Shown here piece after piece: positions 32,413-41,723 of a stretch of DNA of 64,000 nucleotides. Below the pieces are notes generated by a model, which was given only the letters and a program-made list of their open reading frames with translations, did no database searches and was not told the origin of the DNA. The position numbers and the translations under genes are program-made. Within the stretch, counting starts at the first letter, position 1. Each line of letters begins with the position of its first letter. The stretch comes from Oscillospiraceae bacterium (GTDB lineage Bacteria > Bacillota > Clostridia > Oscillospirales > Ruminococcaceae). Location of the stretch: positions 1 through 64,000 of the forward strand of contig JAHHUC010000001.1 of the NCBI GenBank assembly GCA_020024215.1, given 5' to 3'.

Positions 32413-34443
32413 TTAATTTAATTCTGTTCCGATTTCTCTGTATATTTTTTCCAACCCATCGGATATAAGCTTTAAATTGTCCTCACTTTTTATAAATTCT
32501 TTGGCAAATTCAGAAGCCTTTAAAAGCAGCTGCTCGTTTTTTATAAGATCGGCATTTTTAAAAAGAGGATTTCCGTGCTGTCTTGTACCCAGCATATCTC
32601 CGGGGCCTCTCTGCTTTAAATCCTCCTCTGCTATAAAAAATCCGTCATTGGAGCAGCAGAGAGTTTTCAGCCTTCTTACAGTCTCCTTCTCCTTTGAATC
32701 TGAAAGGAGTATGCAAAAGGATTCCTCACTTCCTCTGCCAACCCTTCCCCTCAGCTGATGAAGCTGGCTCAAGCCAAATCTCTCTGCGTTTTCAATCAGC
32801 ATGATAACCGAATTAGGCACATCTATTCCCACCTCGATCACGGTTGTGGATATAAGCACGGAAATTTTGTTTGCCTTAAAATCCTCCATTATCCTCTCCT
32901 TTTCGAAAGAATCCTGCTTTCCGTTTAAAAGTGCGGTGCTTATGCCCCAATCCCTGCTCTTTGAAAGTGCCTTGAAAAGCTCTGACGAGGAAACGCATTT
33001 TATAGATTCACTATCTTCTATAAGCGGACATACTATATATGCCTGTTTTTTTTGCATAACGTGCTTTTTGATAAAGTTCAATGCCCTTTGGTGCTTGTCA
33101 TAGCCCACCAGATAGGTTTTGACCGGCTTTCTTCCGACAGGCATCCCTTTTATCACAGTCAAATCCAAATCCTTGTACAGCACAAGGGAGAGTGTTCTGG
33201 GTATAGGAGTTGCCGACATTACCAGGCTGTGGCTGTTTTTCCCCTTTTCGCTGAGGCTTTTCCTCTCGTTTACACCAAAGCGGTGCTGCTCATCTGTTAT
33301 TGTAAGTCCCAGAGCGCAATATTCCACATCCTTTGAAAAAAGGGCGTGTGTGCCTATTATCACATCTGCTTCTTTTTCCTTTATAAGCCTTCTTGCTTCC
33401 TTTTTTTCCTTTTGACTCATCTGACCTGTAAGCAGCACACATTTTATTCCAAAGGGTGAAAGCAGGCGATCCATTGTTTCATAATGCTGCCTGCAAAGCG
33501 ATTCTGTGGGAGCCATTACAGCGCTCTGAAAGCCGTTTTTATAGCTTTCATAGGCTGCGAAGGCGGCTATTACCGTCTTTCCGGAGCCCACATCCCCCTC
33601 TATCATCCTGTTCATGGGGGAGCCTTTTTTAAAGTCCTTTGAAATATCCTCCATTGCCTCAAGCTGCCCCTGTGTAAGGCAAAAGGGCAGGCTCGAAATA
33701 AATTCCTTCTCCCCTAAAATATTCCACGGCTTTATTTTTATTGTGCCCCTCAGACTTTTAATCCTCTCCATAGCGGCAGAAAAAATGAAAAGCTCATCAA
33801 ATATTATCCTCTCTGAAGCCCATCTTGCCTCTTTTTCATCCCTTGGACAGTTCAGCGCTCTGACAGCCCTTTCATAGGGAAGAAGAGAATTTTTTCTGCA
33901 AAAGTCAACGGGAAGATATTCTTTTGGGACCTCTGTCTGACTTAAAGCTCTTTGAATATCATTGTTTATTACCTTTTGGCTCAAGCCCTGTGTCAGAGGA
34001 TATAAAGGCAGAAGCCTGCCCTTATATTCCACAGGATAAACTGTGGGGGCATTTATCTCTATAAGTGTGAAATTTACCCTTTCAGCCTTTCCGGAAAAAA
34101 TATAGCTTTTTCCCACCTCAAGGGAATTTACTGTATATTCTGCATTGAAAAAGGTAAGCAGAATTTCCTTTTGCCGGCCTAAGCACCTAACCTTTGAAAT
34201 GGTCATGCCCTTTCTTATTCTGGCAGGCGGCAGCTTTTTTATCACCTGACACTCGACTATGCAGGCTGTTCCCTCTGAAAGATTTCTTTCATCGCTATAT
34301 TCAAGCCTTATATAATCTCTGGGAATGAGCGAAATAAGGTCCGAGACTGTGAAAATCCCCATTTTATTATATAATTTCTGCTTCTTTTGACCTATTTTGG
34401 GTATGCTTATAATATCATCACAGGGCTTTAACAATCTCGTCAC
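32413..34443 (-). CDS. recG: ATP-dependent DNA helicase RecG
   Basis: This 676-residue helicase remodels stalled forks and Holliday junctions. It has an N-terminal wedge/OB domain (FTVSDLISLIPRDYIRLEY), Walker A in EGDVGSGKTVIAAFAAY, the DEQH box (ITDEQHRFG), VMSATPIPRTL and the RecG-specific C-terminal QLHQLRGRVGRG and DLKQRGPGDMLGTRQHG. The annotated GTG 34443 has AAGGA eight bases upstream. TTG 34434, with GGTGAGG in front, is an alternative three codons in. It lies directly behind the YfhO-like gene. Confidence 0.96.
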   Translation of the reverse strand: MTRLLKPCDDIISIPKIGQKKQKLYNKMGIFTVSDLISLIPRDYIRLEYSDERNLSEGTACIVECQVIKKLPPARIRKGMTISKVRCLGRQKEILLTFFNAEYTVNSLEVGKSYIFSGKAERVNFTLIEINAPTVYPVEYKGRLLPLYPLTQGLSQKVINNDIQRALSQTEVPKEYLPVDFCRKNSLLPYERAVRALNCPRDEKEARWASERIIFDELFIFSAAMERIKSLRGTIKIKPWNILGEKEFISSLPFCLTQGQLEAMEDISKDFKKGSPMNRMIEGDVGSGKTVIAAFAAYESYKNGFQSAVMAPTESLCRQHYETMDRLLSPFGIKCVLLTGQMSQKEKKEARRLIKEKEADVIIGTHALFSKDVEYCALGLTITDEQHRFGVNERKSLSEKGKNSHSLVMSATPIPRTLSLVLYKDLDLTVIKGMPVGRKPVKTYLVGYDKHQRALNFIKKHVMQKKQAYIVCPLIEDSESIKCVSSSELFKALSKSRDWGISTALLNGKQDSFEKERIMEDFKANKISVLISTTVIEVGIDVPNSVIMLIENAERFGLSQLHQLRGRVGRGSEESFCILLSDSKEKETVRRLKTLCCSNDGFFIAEEDLKQRGPGDMLGTRQHGNPLFKNADLIKNEQLLLKASEFAKEFIKSEDNLKLISDGLEKIYREIGTELN

Positions 34444-34448
34444 CTCAC

Positions 34449-36956
34449 CTAATCCTTAAATATTCCGCCTTGCTTTATATCATCAAGGGTTATAAAGCCG
34501 GTTTGATTTTTGCTGTTTGTGTCCTCATCAGGTGCATCAGAGGCGCTGTCTGTCTTTTCCTCGGCTTCATTTTGAAATCTTCTTATTTTTACAGGCTCAT
34601 GCTCCCTTTCTGCCTTTTCCCTTATCATTTTAGGCAGATTTTCAAGCTGCATATTTTTCCTTACATTAAGAAGGAGATACAATATGAGAACAGCCAGAGA
34701 AATTGCAGAAATATAAAGTCCTGCTTTAAGTCCGGGCGTCATATAATCAAATCTTATTTCACTTTCGCCCTTGGGAACCCTCACCGCCATAAAGCCCACA
34801 TTAGCCTTTTCTATTACGGCCTCCTTTTGGTTTACATAAGCGCTCCAGCCCTTGTCATAGGGGACAGAGAAAAATACAAGCCCCTCATTTTCGGCATTTA
34901 TTTTGGCGGTAAAGCCTCTGTTGTCAAATTTGAAATAGTGGGCTGTATTCTCCTTTCTCCTTTGTATGCTCTCATTTACATGCTCAAAGCTAACATTGTA
35001 ATAGGAAGCCTCATCCTCTATAAAGAGTATGTCGCTGTTTCTCTCTATGGCATCATCCTCAAGGCAGACAGCCGACAGCATATACCTCACCTTGTCCTCA
35101 CCGCTTAGCTTGTCAAGCTCCTCCCTGCTTATGGCTGTATCATACATAAAGCCCATAGGGATAAAATTATCATTTTCATATATGTTATATCCGTCATATT
35201 CTTTATAAAGTGTGTACCCCTCCATAGGCGGCTGGTCCTTCTCATCTGATTTTACAAAAAGATATTTTACAGATGTAAGCGGCCTCAGAGCCTCATAGCT
35301 GACAGAGGGCTTTGAGGAAACATCCCTCTTTATTCCCACATAGGGATAAAATTCCATCACCGAGGGCGGAACTATGGAATGAAACGCCTGTATAGTCGGA
35401 AGATGCAGCATCATACCCATATTGTCCCTGCACTTATAAAAATCTGTTCTGAAAAATTCGTCATCAGGGAGAGAAAATTCCTCCCTGCCTTTTAAAACCA
35501 TGCTCAGATATTCCTCATCCCTTGCCCTGTCGGATTTTCCCTCCGCAATATATCCCCAGCAGAACAAAACCACCAAGGCAGACACAGATATGGCAGAAAA
35601 TTTGAAAAAATGCCTGCTGTTTTTAATTAAGAACAAAAGCATGAAGGACACAATAAGGCAGATTACAGCCACAAGCGAAAAGAATAAAAATGTTTTGAGG
35701 TCATCATAAATTCCCAGCCTGAAGGAATCGTTGTCCCCTCTTTCGGGGGACAGCCCAACACCTAAAATAATAGTCATGGTTATAAAGAAGGTCCAGATAA
35801 AGCCGGATTTTATTTCCTCGCTCAAAGAGAGCCTTTCTTCTAAAACTATTGCTGTGGCAATGACCAAAAACAGTATGGGCATATAAAACCATCTGGCATA
35901 ATAAGAGCCGTTAAAGAGAACAAAGGCAGAATTGAAAACCGGCACAAGGCTCATTATAAGTGAGGTTATTATTACCCTTTTTACAGTATCCTTTTTCCTG
36001 CTTTTGCAATAGGCGATGGTTCCTATGGTTGAAAAAATGGGCAGCCAGGCAGAAAGAGATGCCCACTTTGCACCCATCTTTGGGAAAAAGGTGGGACGGC
36101 TTGGTATTTCCGGCGGAAGGAAAAAGCTTGTTATTATGGCAGGAAGCCTTTGCCTGAAGCCATAGGTCCACAAAAGGTCGCCGTTTATAAGCTTTCCTGT
36201 GCCCGTTCTGGGATTTCCCATTATGGCAAGGGCGGAGGGAATGAGCACAAAGCATGCCATCGCCAGACCTAAAACCGATTCGAGCACAATAGAAAGAAAT
36301 TTTTTCCACGAGCGCCAGCTTTCGTCTGTCACAATCCTTATCATAACATATATGAACACAAAAACTGCTTCGCCTATAAAAAACCAATAGTTTACAATGG
36401 CGCTTACAAACACCATAAATGCAAACCATCCCTTTTTGTTGTTTTCGCAAAGCTCATCGAGAGAAGCCATGAGCAGAGGGAAAAACACCACCACATCATG
36501 GAAGTGGTTGAAGAAGATGTTGAAAATCATAAAGCCGGAAAAGGCATAAAGTATTGAGCCTAACACAGCAAAGCTTTTGTCTTTCACATATCTTTTTATA
36601 TACAGATAGGAGGTCAAAGCAGCAAAAGCTGTCTTTAAAATCAAAAGCGGGCCCATAAGATAGGGAAGAAAGTCGGTTGGAAAAGGCAGCGTCAGCCAAA
36701 AAAATGGGGAAAACAGCAGATAAAAGCTGTATGAGCCTATGAAATTGGCGCCTAAATCGGTGTAATTGTTCCAAAAGATGCTGCCCTCCTTCACCGCCTC
36801 ATGGGCAAGCTTATAAAAGGGTATCTGCTGAACATTGTAATCTCCCATATAGACAAATATGCCGCCATTATATATAATGAATGGCAGGAAAACCAAAACG
36901 GAAATAAAAAATGCCCAAAGGAAGGATTTCTTCTCAAAGGAAAACTTTTTATTCAT
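34449..36956 (-). CDS. YfhO family multi-pass membrane protein
   Basis: This protein of about 835 residues has at least twelve membrane segments and the YfhO layout. The N-terminal half resembles a GT-C type glycosyltransferase, with an early acidic loop (YMGDYNVQQIPFY) and FWNNYTDLGANFIGSYSFYLLFSPF. A soluble extracytoplasmic domain (about 520-760, ending FFSVPYDKGWSAYVNQKEAVIEKANVGFMAVRVPKG) precedes one last helix and an acidic tail. In Bacillus YfhO takes part in teichoic-acid glycosylation with CsbB and GtcA; no such partners are visible here. ATG 36956 is chosen over a GTG four codons upstream; neither has a good ribosome site. Confidence 0.83.
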   Translation of the reverse strand: MNKKFSFEKKSFLWAFFISVLVFLPFIIYNGGIFVYMGDYNVQQIPFYKLAHEAVKEGSIFWNNYTDLGANFIGSYSFYLLFSPFFWLTLPFPTDFLPYLMGPLLILKTAFAALTSYLYIKRYVKDKSFAVLGSILYAFSGFMIFNIFFNHFHDVVVFFPLLMASLDELCENNKKGWFAFMVFVSAIVNYWFFIGEAVFVFIYVMIRIVTDESWRSWKKFLSIVLESVLGLAMACFVLIPSALAIMGNPRTGTGKLINGDLLWTYGFRQRLPAIITSFFLPPEIPSRPTFFPKMGAKWASLSAWLPIFSTIGTIAYCKSRKKDTVKRVIITSLIMSLVPVFNSAFVLFNGSYYARWFYMPILFLVIATAIVLEERLSLSEEIKSGFIWTFFITMTIILGVGLSPERGDNDSFRLGIYDDLKTFLFFSLVAVICLIVSFMLLFLIKNSRHFFKFSAISVSALVVLFCWGYIAEGKSDRARDEEYLSMVLKGREEFSLPDDEFFRTDFYKCRDNMGMMLHLPTIQAFHSIVPPSVMEFYPYVGIKRDVSSKPSVSYEALRPLTSVKYLFVKSDEKDQPPMEGYTLYKEYDGYNIYENDNFIPMGFMYDTAISREELDKLSGEDKVRYMLSAVCLEDDAIERNSDILFIEDEASYYNVSFEHVNESIQRRKENTAHYFKFDNRGFTAKINAENEGLVFFSVPYDKGWSAYVNQKEAVIEKANVGFMAVRVPKGESEIRFDYMTPGLKAGLYISAISLAVLILYLLLNVRKNMQLENLPKMIREKAEREHEPVKIRRFQNEAEEKTDSASDAPDEDTNSKNQTGFITLDDIKQGGIFKD

Positions 36957-37049
36957 AAATTGATACACAACCTTTGCAAATTTTTAAAGCATAGCTATTG
37001 TATCATAAAATTTTAAAAATTTCACCATTTATTAAAGGAAAGTGAAAAT

Positions 37050-37904
37050 ATGGCATTGACCGACATAGGACAAATAAAGGACATCTTACAAAGACATGGA
37101 TTTTCATTCAGCAAGGCCTTGGGGCAGAATTTTCTTATAAATCCCGGTGTCTGCCCCAAAATGGCAGAAAGCGCCTGCGAGGATGAAGGCTTGGGCATAT
37201 TGGAGATAGGCCCCGGCATAGGGGTTCTCACAGAGCAGCTTTCCATGCGTGCAAAAAAAGTAGTCTCATTGGAGCTGGACAAAAGACTTATACCCATTTT
37301 AAATGAGACATTAAGCCAAAGAGACAACGTAACAATTATAAACGAGGACGTATTGACCTCTGACCTTCACTCCATCATAAGGGAGCATTTTCCCGGCATG
37401 AGGGTGTCTGTGTGTGCAAACCTCCCCTATTATATCACAACCCCTGTTATAATGCGTTTTTTAGAGGAAAAGCTGCCCATCAGCTCGATGGTTTTGATGG
37501 TTCAGAAGGAATTTGCCCTAAGAATTTCATCCCCTCCCGGGACAAGGGACTGCGGAGCAATTTCAGCCTCGGTGTTCAACGTCTGCAATCCCCAATATCT
37601 CTTTGAGGTAAAAAGAGGCTCCTTCATGCCCATGCCAAATGTGGATTCTGCGGTAATAAAGCTTAAATTGAGGGATAAGCCTGTTGTTGAAGAGGGCAGC
37701 GAGCTGTTTCCAAAGCTGGTAAGGGGAGCCTTCAGTCAAAGAAGAAAAAAGGCTGTCAACGCCCTTTCCTCCTTCTTTAATAAGGACAAGGCTGTTTTTG
37801 AAAGGGCGTTTGAAGAATGTAATCTTTCCTGCTCTGTGAGGGCAGAGGCTATAAGCATGGAAAATTGGAGGGATATTTCTGCATACCTTTCCACAAGGCT
37901 TTAA
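37050..37904 (+). CDS. rsmA: 16S rRNA (adenine1518-N6/adenine1519-N6)-dimethyltransferase
   Basis: This 284-residue RsmA (KsgA) dimethylates two adjacent adenines in the 3' hairpin of 16S rRNA. It opens with FSFSKALGQNFLINPGV, has the SAM motif ILEIGPGIGVLTEQL, SLELDKRL and the catalytic NLPYYITTPVIM, and ends with the RRKKAVNALSSFF region. AAAGGAAAGTG precedes the start. It diverges from the YfhO-type gene over a 93 bp AT-rich gap. Confidence 0.97.
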   Translation: MALTDIGQIKDILQRHGFSFSKALGQNFLINPGVCPKMAESACEDEGLGILEIGPGIGVLTEQLSMRAKKVVSLELDKRLIPILNETLSQRDNVTIINEDVLTSDLHSIIREHFPGMRVSVCANLPYYITTPVIMRFLEEKLPISSMVLMVQKEFALRISSPPGTRDCGAISASVFNVCNPQYLFEVKRGSFMPMPNVDSAVIKLKLRDKPVVEEGSELFPKLVRGAFSQRRKKAVNALSSFFNKDKAVFERAFEECNLSCSVRAEAISMENWRDISAYLSTRL

Positions 37905-37966
37905 AAAAGTTTGTGCAGCAAGATAAATAAGGCATAACACTTTATAAAAATGCAAGGAGAGTTGTA

Positions 37967-38755
37967 ATGAATCCGATATTGAAGGAAATTAAAAAAATAA
38001 TTGATGAAAGCATAGCGCAGCACCTGCCGAATATAAAAGCAGCTAATCTTGAAAAAAACGGAGCAGTTTTTTATATGAACGGCAACAACGGCACAGAATT
38101 TGACTGGTATGTCAATGAAAAGCTGCCCAGCTTTATGGTGTTTTACAATAACAAGGACAATCTCGGCGCAGCAAAGCTGCTGCTTTACTCTGACGGAGGC
38201 ATCGACCTTTACATATACGGAGAAAACGGCAAAAAGCTTGTTAAGGAGATAAGCTGCACAAGCTCTTATGACAAAAGTGATATATTCAAGCTGGCTGTAA
38301 TGCTGAAAAAAGAGGCAGATGATATGGAGCTTTTTGATGCCGACATAGCAATAGCGGCAGGCGACAGCAATGTATGCGACAGCACGATTGCAGAATTCAA
38401 AAGCCATGAAAAATATTATGATAAGGCAAGAAACAGAAAAAACATACTCAGCTGCTATGCCTATGTTTCAAAGATGATAACACAGGATGTCTATAAGGTC
38501 GGCTGTATGGAGAGGTTTCAGCCGCATGACACTGATGACAGCGGCTGGTTTTTTGCCTGCGGAACAGAGGACGAAAATTATATGAATGACACAAAAAATC
38601 TGGAGCTGATTCCTGTGGGGATGCTCTGGCAGCAGTTTGACATGGATATTTTTCCATATATAGATATGCCCATAGGCTCACGTCTTATAAGAATATCCGA
38701 GGATGAATTTGAAGAGGATAAATACCAAAAGGAAATATACACGGCAAAAAGATAA
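37967..38755 (+). CDS. DUF2185 / Imm33-domain protein
   Basis: This 262-residue soluble protein has a C-terminal DUF2185 (Imm33-like) domain at about 155-245, with ILSCYAYVSKMITQDVYKVG, DSGWFFACGTEDENYMND and NLELIPVGML, matching the family pattern. The N-terminal half (about 1-150; for example EFDWYVNEKLPSFMVFYNN) is not recognised. DUF2185 domains occur as immunity proteins beside polymorphic toxins and also alone; no intact toxin gene is adjacent here. AAGGAG precedes the start. It follows rsmA by 62 bp and ends at a pair of hairpins. Confidence 0.75.
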   Translation: MNPILKEIKKIIDESIAQHLPNIKAANLEKNGAVFYMNGNNGTEFDWYVNEKLPSFMVFYNNKDNLGAAKLLLYSDGGIDLYIYGENGKKLVKEISCTSSYDKSDIFKLAVMLKKEADDMELFDADIAIAAGDSNVCDSTIAEFKSHEKYYDKARNRKNILSCYAYVSKMITQDVYKVGCMERFQPHDTDDSGWFFACGTEDENYMNDTKNLELIPVGMLWQQFDMDIFPYIDMPIGSRLIRISEDEFEEDKYQKEIYTAKR

Positions 38756-38758
38756 AAA

Positions 38759-38789
38759 ATCCGCCCCAGGGATTACCCAGAAGGCGGAT
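38759..38789 (+). terminator. Hairpin after the DUF2185 gene
   Basis: ATCCGCC (38759-38765) and GGCGGAT (38783-38789) form a stem three bases past the stop. A-rich sequence rather than a T run follows, so it is a weak terminator on its own. Confidence 0.5.
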
Positions 38790-38810
38790 ATCAAAAAATT
38801 TTTGCATTTT

Positions 38811-38849
38811 AAAGGAGGCATTGATTTATTTCATGCCTCCTTTGCTTTT
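38811..38849 (+). terminator. Second hairpin/terminator after the DUF2185 gene
   Basis: A perfect 11 bp stem (AAAGGAGGCAT at 38811-38821 with ATGCCTCCTTT at 38833-38843) is followed by GCTTTT. Confidence 0.7.
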
Positions 38850-39129
38850 ATGGATTAGGCTTTAAAGACAAGGTGAGAAATAATGAAAAAATTTACCTTC
38901 GTGCCAAATTTTAAGGGGGGCTATCTGCCAGAAGGCGGCAAAATGCCCCCTTAAACAGTCATCCAAGTCCGCCCTTAAAGAGAAAGGGATATCCCCCTGC
39001 ACTCTATGAGAATATCCCTTCAGCCTGCTCTTTGTTCTGATGCGACGCTTTTTTGTCAATTTGCAGTATTTTTTATAAGCCCCTGTGAGAGTTTTTCCTC
39101 CTTAAAGGGCGCACTTTTTTAAAATTTCC
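38850..39129. other. Structured non-coding gap with inverted repeats
   Basis: This 280 bp gap between convergent genes contains an inverted repeat with TTAAGGGGG and CCCCCTTAA arms (about 38911-38953), and a second with AAGGGATAT (38984-38992) and ATATCCCTT (39012-39020). A 23-codon + strand frame from 38883 lies across the first repeat and has no close homologue I know. No gene is supported. The repeats may help end the - strand gene. Confidence 0.4.
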
Positions 39130-40113
39130 TTATTTTTTTAAAAGATTCAGCTTTTCCTTTGAATGGGAGGGATAATCTGCCTTATCACTTACATTTATTT
39201 CATAGGGCTTTGCAAAATAGGTGACATTATCAGCATAAACATCCAGCCTTTTTACATCGCCTGTTCCGCCTAGGTGAACAGCCTCGGCTGCTATAACTGT
39301 TTTTGCAGAGGACTCTCTGTCAAGCGTGATATTTGAAATCTCATTTGCATAGATGCTGTTTACATCGGCACAGCTCAAATCGGCATCTATCCACAGCACG
39401 CCGGGATTTTTTTCTATGAGAATTTCCTTAACTCCCTCAAAGGGGGCTTTGACGCCGCTTTCATCCAAATAGCAGCTGTTTTTCAAGGTGAGCCTTTCGA
39501 TTGTGGAAGCACCGGAAACTATCACTTCATTTTCCCTGTTTGAGGTTATTATTTCAACCTCTCTTGCAGCTACATCGTGAAGTGTGAGCTTTTGGCAGCC
39601 TGAAACAACTATTTTCCCCTTTACAATCACATTTTGAAGGACTATGGGCTTATCCTTTGCCTCTGATGTTATGTAAAGGTTCTCGTTGAAGGTCCTGTTT
39701 CTGAGCGCAATGTTTCCGTTGGTGATATATCCGTTTTTGATTATTTCCTTTGCCTCGTAGGATGCCCCCTCCTTGTCAAAGACCTTTTGCTCAATAACCT
39801 GCTGCACAGGGGGGATATAGGGCCTTTTGGCAGGCTTTGGCTCTTGCTTTATTTGCTCCCTGCTCTCTTCTGAAGATGGCTGACTATCCTCGCTGCTTGT
39901 CTCTTCCTCCTCTTTTTCCGCATCAGGCTCGGATGAAGGCTGCTTTGTGCTTTCTGAAGCCTCTTGGCTTTGAGAGTCAGCAGAGGCGCTGACAGCCTGC
40001 GAGCCTTTTTTTTCCATAAGAGTTACGCCTACTAAAACACCCATAAGAACAATGAGTATTATCATCAAGATTATTATGAGGTTAAGCTGCTTTGATGACC
40101 CCTTGTTTCTCAT
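39130..40113 (-). CDS. Membrane-anchored protein of unknown function, possible beta-solenoid
   Basis: This 327-residue protein is not recognised. It has a short basic N-terminus, one membrane segment (LIIILMIILIVLMGVLVGVTL), a Ser/Glu/Gln-rich low-complexity linker (about 40-95), a proline patch, then about 200 residues of short hydrophobic strands in regular alternation (NGNIALRNRTF, NLYITSEA, IVLQNVIVKGKIVVSG, LTLHDVAAREVEIITS, VIVSGASTIERLTLKNS). This pattern suggests a right-handed beta-solenoid presented outside the membrane. ATG 40113 is chosen for AAGGATG upstream. It has no operon partners. The structural call is inference. Confidence 0.7.
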   Translation of the reverse strand: MRNKGSSKQLNLIIILMIILIVLMGVLVGVTLMEKKGSQAVSASADSQSQEASESTKQPSSEPDAEKEEEETSSEDSQPSSEESREQIKQEPKPAKRPYIPPVQQVIEQKVFDKEGASYEAKEIIKNGYITNGNIALRNRTFNENLYITSEAKDKPIVLQNVIVKGKIVVSGCQKLTLHDVAAREVEIITSNRENEVIVSGASTIERLTLKNSCYLDESGVKAPFEGVKEILIEKNPGVLWIDADLSCADVNSIYANEISNITLDRESSAKTVIAAEAVHLGGTGDVKRLDVYADNVTYFAKPYEINVSDKADYPSHSKEKLNLLKK

Positions 40114-40240
40114 TTTTACACATCCTTTAATTCTTAAATTTTTGTGCAATTATATCATCTTTTGTTGATTATAGCATAAAACGTCAAATAGTGAAACAGT
40201 TACAGGCTCTTTTACATCAAATTTATTGCTATTTTTCTAT

Positions 40241-40268
40241 TTTACATCGCAGTTCTTTATGATATAAT
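40241..40268 (+). promoter_or_regulatory. Promoter of the miaB-mutSL cluster
   Basis: TTTACA (40241-40246) and TATAAT (40263-40268) have a 16 bp spacer, 31 bp before the miaB start. Confidence 0.65.
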
Positions 40269-40271
40269 ATT

Positions 40272-40285
40272 ATAGAATATTCTAT
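40272..40285. promoter_or_regulatory. 14 bp perfect palindrome at the predicted miaB transcription start
   Basis: ATAGAATATTCTAT is self-complementary and lies where transcription from the upstream promoter should begin. It could be a regulator site or chance in AT-rich DNA. Confidence 0.35.
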
Positions 40286-40299
40286 TTTAAGGTGACAAG

Positions 40300-41700
40300 A
40301 TGAAAAATATGAATTTAACCAATCCTGCAGGAGAAAATATGGAGGTGAGCCTGTGCAGCAAGGAGCTGGACAAGCTTTTTCCCAAGGGCAGAAAGGCCTA
40401 TATACACTCCTTCGGATGTCAGCAGAATGTCTCTGACGGAGAGCATATAAGCGGAATTGTGCAGGCGCTGGGCTTTTCCTTCACAGATGAAGAAGATGAT
40501 GCCGAGCTTATAATCTACAACACCTGCGCCGTAAGAGAAACCGCAGAGACAAAGGTTCTTGGGCATATAGGCGCATTAAAGGCCCTAAAGCAGAGAAAAA
40601 AGAATATGCTCATAATAATCTGCGGCTGCATGACACAAAGAAAAGAGATGCAGGAGAGAATAAAAAAGAGCTATCCCTTTGTGGATATTGTCTTTGGCAC
40701 AAACAATTTAAAGCTTATACCAAGGCTTATATCAAGAAGGCTCAGCGAGGGAAAAAGGATATTTCACTCCGACATAGGCACACAGATAGAAGAGGGCCTC
40801 CCCATAGTGAGAGAGGACAGCTTTAAGGCCTATCTTCCCATCATGCAAGGCTGTGACAACTTCTGCTCCTACTGCATAGTCCCCTATGTAAAGGGCAGGG
40901 AGATGTCAAGAAGGCCTCAGGATATAATTGATGAGGCAGAAGCTCTTGTAAAAAACGGATGCAGGGAAATAACACTTTTAGGGACAAATGTAAATTCCTA
41001 CGGAAAAAAGGAGGGGTATGACTTTCCAAAGCTTTTAAAAGCCATAGATGAGCTGGATGGGGACTTTTTCCTCAGCTTTATGACAAGTCATCCCAAGGAC
41101 TGCACCAAGGAGCTTATTGATGTGGTTGCCCAAAGCAGGCACATATGCCACCATCTTCATCTGCCTGTGCAATCCGGCAGCAACGAAATATTAAAGAGGA
41201 TGAACAGAAGCTACACAGTTGAAAAATATCTCTCACTGATCGACTATGCAAGGAGCAAGATGGCTGATGTAAGCTTTTCAAGCGATATAATTGTGGGCTT
41301 TCCCAATGAGAGCGACAAGGATTTTGCAGATACACTTTCACTTATAGAAAAGGTCAGATACAATGCCCTTTTCACCTTCATCTATTCAAAGAGAAGCGGC
41401 ACTCCTGCTGCAATTATGGAAGATGAAATCACCCACAGGGAAAAGGCCGTAAGAATGAACAGACTTCTTAAAATCCAGCAGAGGATAAGCCATGAGCTTA
41501 ATTCTGAAAAGGTGGGAAGGCAGGAAAAGGTGCTGTTTGACTCCTATGACAGCGAGAACCGTCTGGCCGTGGGAAGAACAGGGGCAAATATTCTGACACT
41601 CTCTCAGACAGACACCGATGTGACAGGAAAAATGTGCCTTGTCACAATAAAGGAAGCTATGAGCGCCCAAATAAAGGGCGTAATAGATATAATCTACTAA
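40300..41700 (+). CDS. miaB: tRNA-2-methylthio-N6-dimethylallyladenosine synthase
   Basis: This 466-residue radical SAM methylthiotransferase adds a methylthio group to i6A37 of tRNAs reading U-starting codons. The UPF0004 domain has the three cluster cysteines (FGCQQNVSDGE, NTCAVRE, CGCMTQR). The radical SAM motif is GCDNFCSYCIVPYVKG. A TRAM domain closes the protein. The DGE variant of the usual DSE after CQxN is conservative. The cluster also contains miaA, which makes the i6A substrate, so both steps of ms2i6A synthesis are encoded within 8 kb. Confidence 0.95.
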   Translation: MKNMNLTNPAGENMEVSLCSKELDKLFPKGRKAYIHSFGCQQNVSDGEHISGIVQALGFSFTDEEDDAELIIYNTCAVRETAETKVLGHIGALKALKQRKKNMLIIICGCMTQRKEMQERIKKSYPFVDIVFGTNNLKLIPRLISRRLSEGKRIFHSDIGTQIEEGLPIVREDSFKAYLPIMQGCDNFCSYCIVPYVKGREMSRRPQDIIDEAEALVKNGCREITLLGTNVNSYGKKEGYDFPKLLKAIDELDGDFFLSFMTSHPKDCTKELIDVVAQSRHICHHLHLPVQSGSNEILKRMNRSYTVEKYLSLIDYARSKMADVSFSSDIIVGFPNESDKDFADTLSLIEKVRYNALFTFIYSKRSGTPAAIMEDEITHREKAVRMNRLLKIQQRISHELNSEKVGRQEKVLFDSYDSENRLAVGRTGANILTLSQTDTDVTGKMCLVTIKEAMSAQIKGVIDIIY

Positions 41701-41723
41701 ATTTAATGAAATGAGGAAAAAAT

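Noticed and set aside
35911..36450. Long antisense frames inside recG, the YfhO gene, murE, ftsI and others
   Set aside because: They lie wholly within well-supported genes, show no domain motifs and reflect codon bias of the true frame.
38862..39059. 65-codon - strand frame in the gap after the DUF2185 gene
   Set aside because: It has no ribosome site, a composition driven by inverted repeats and no recognisable motif, so it is treated as non-coding.
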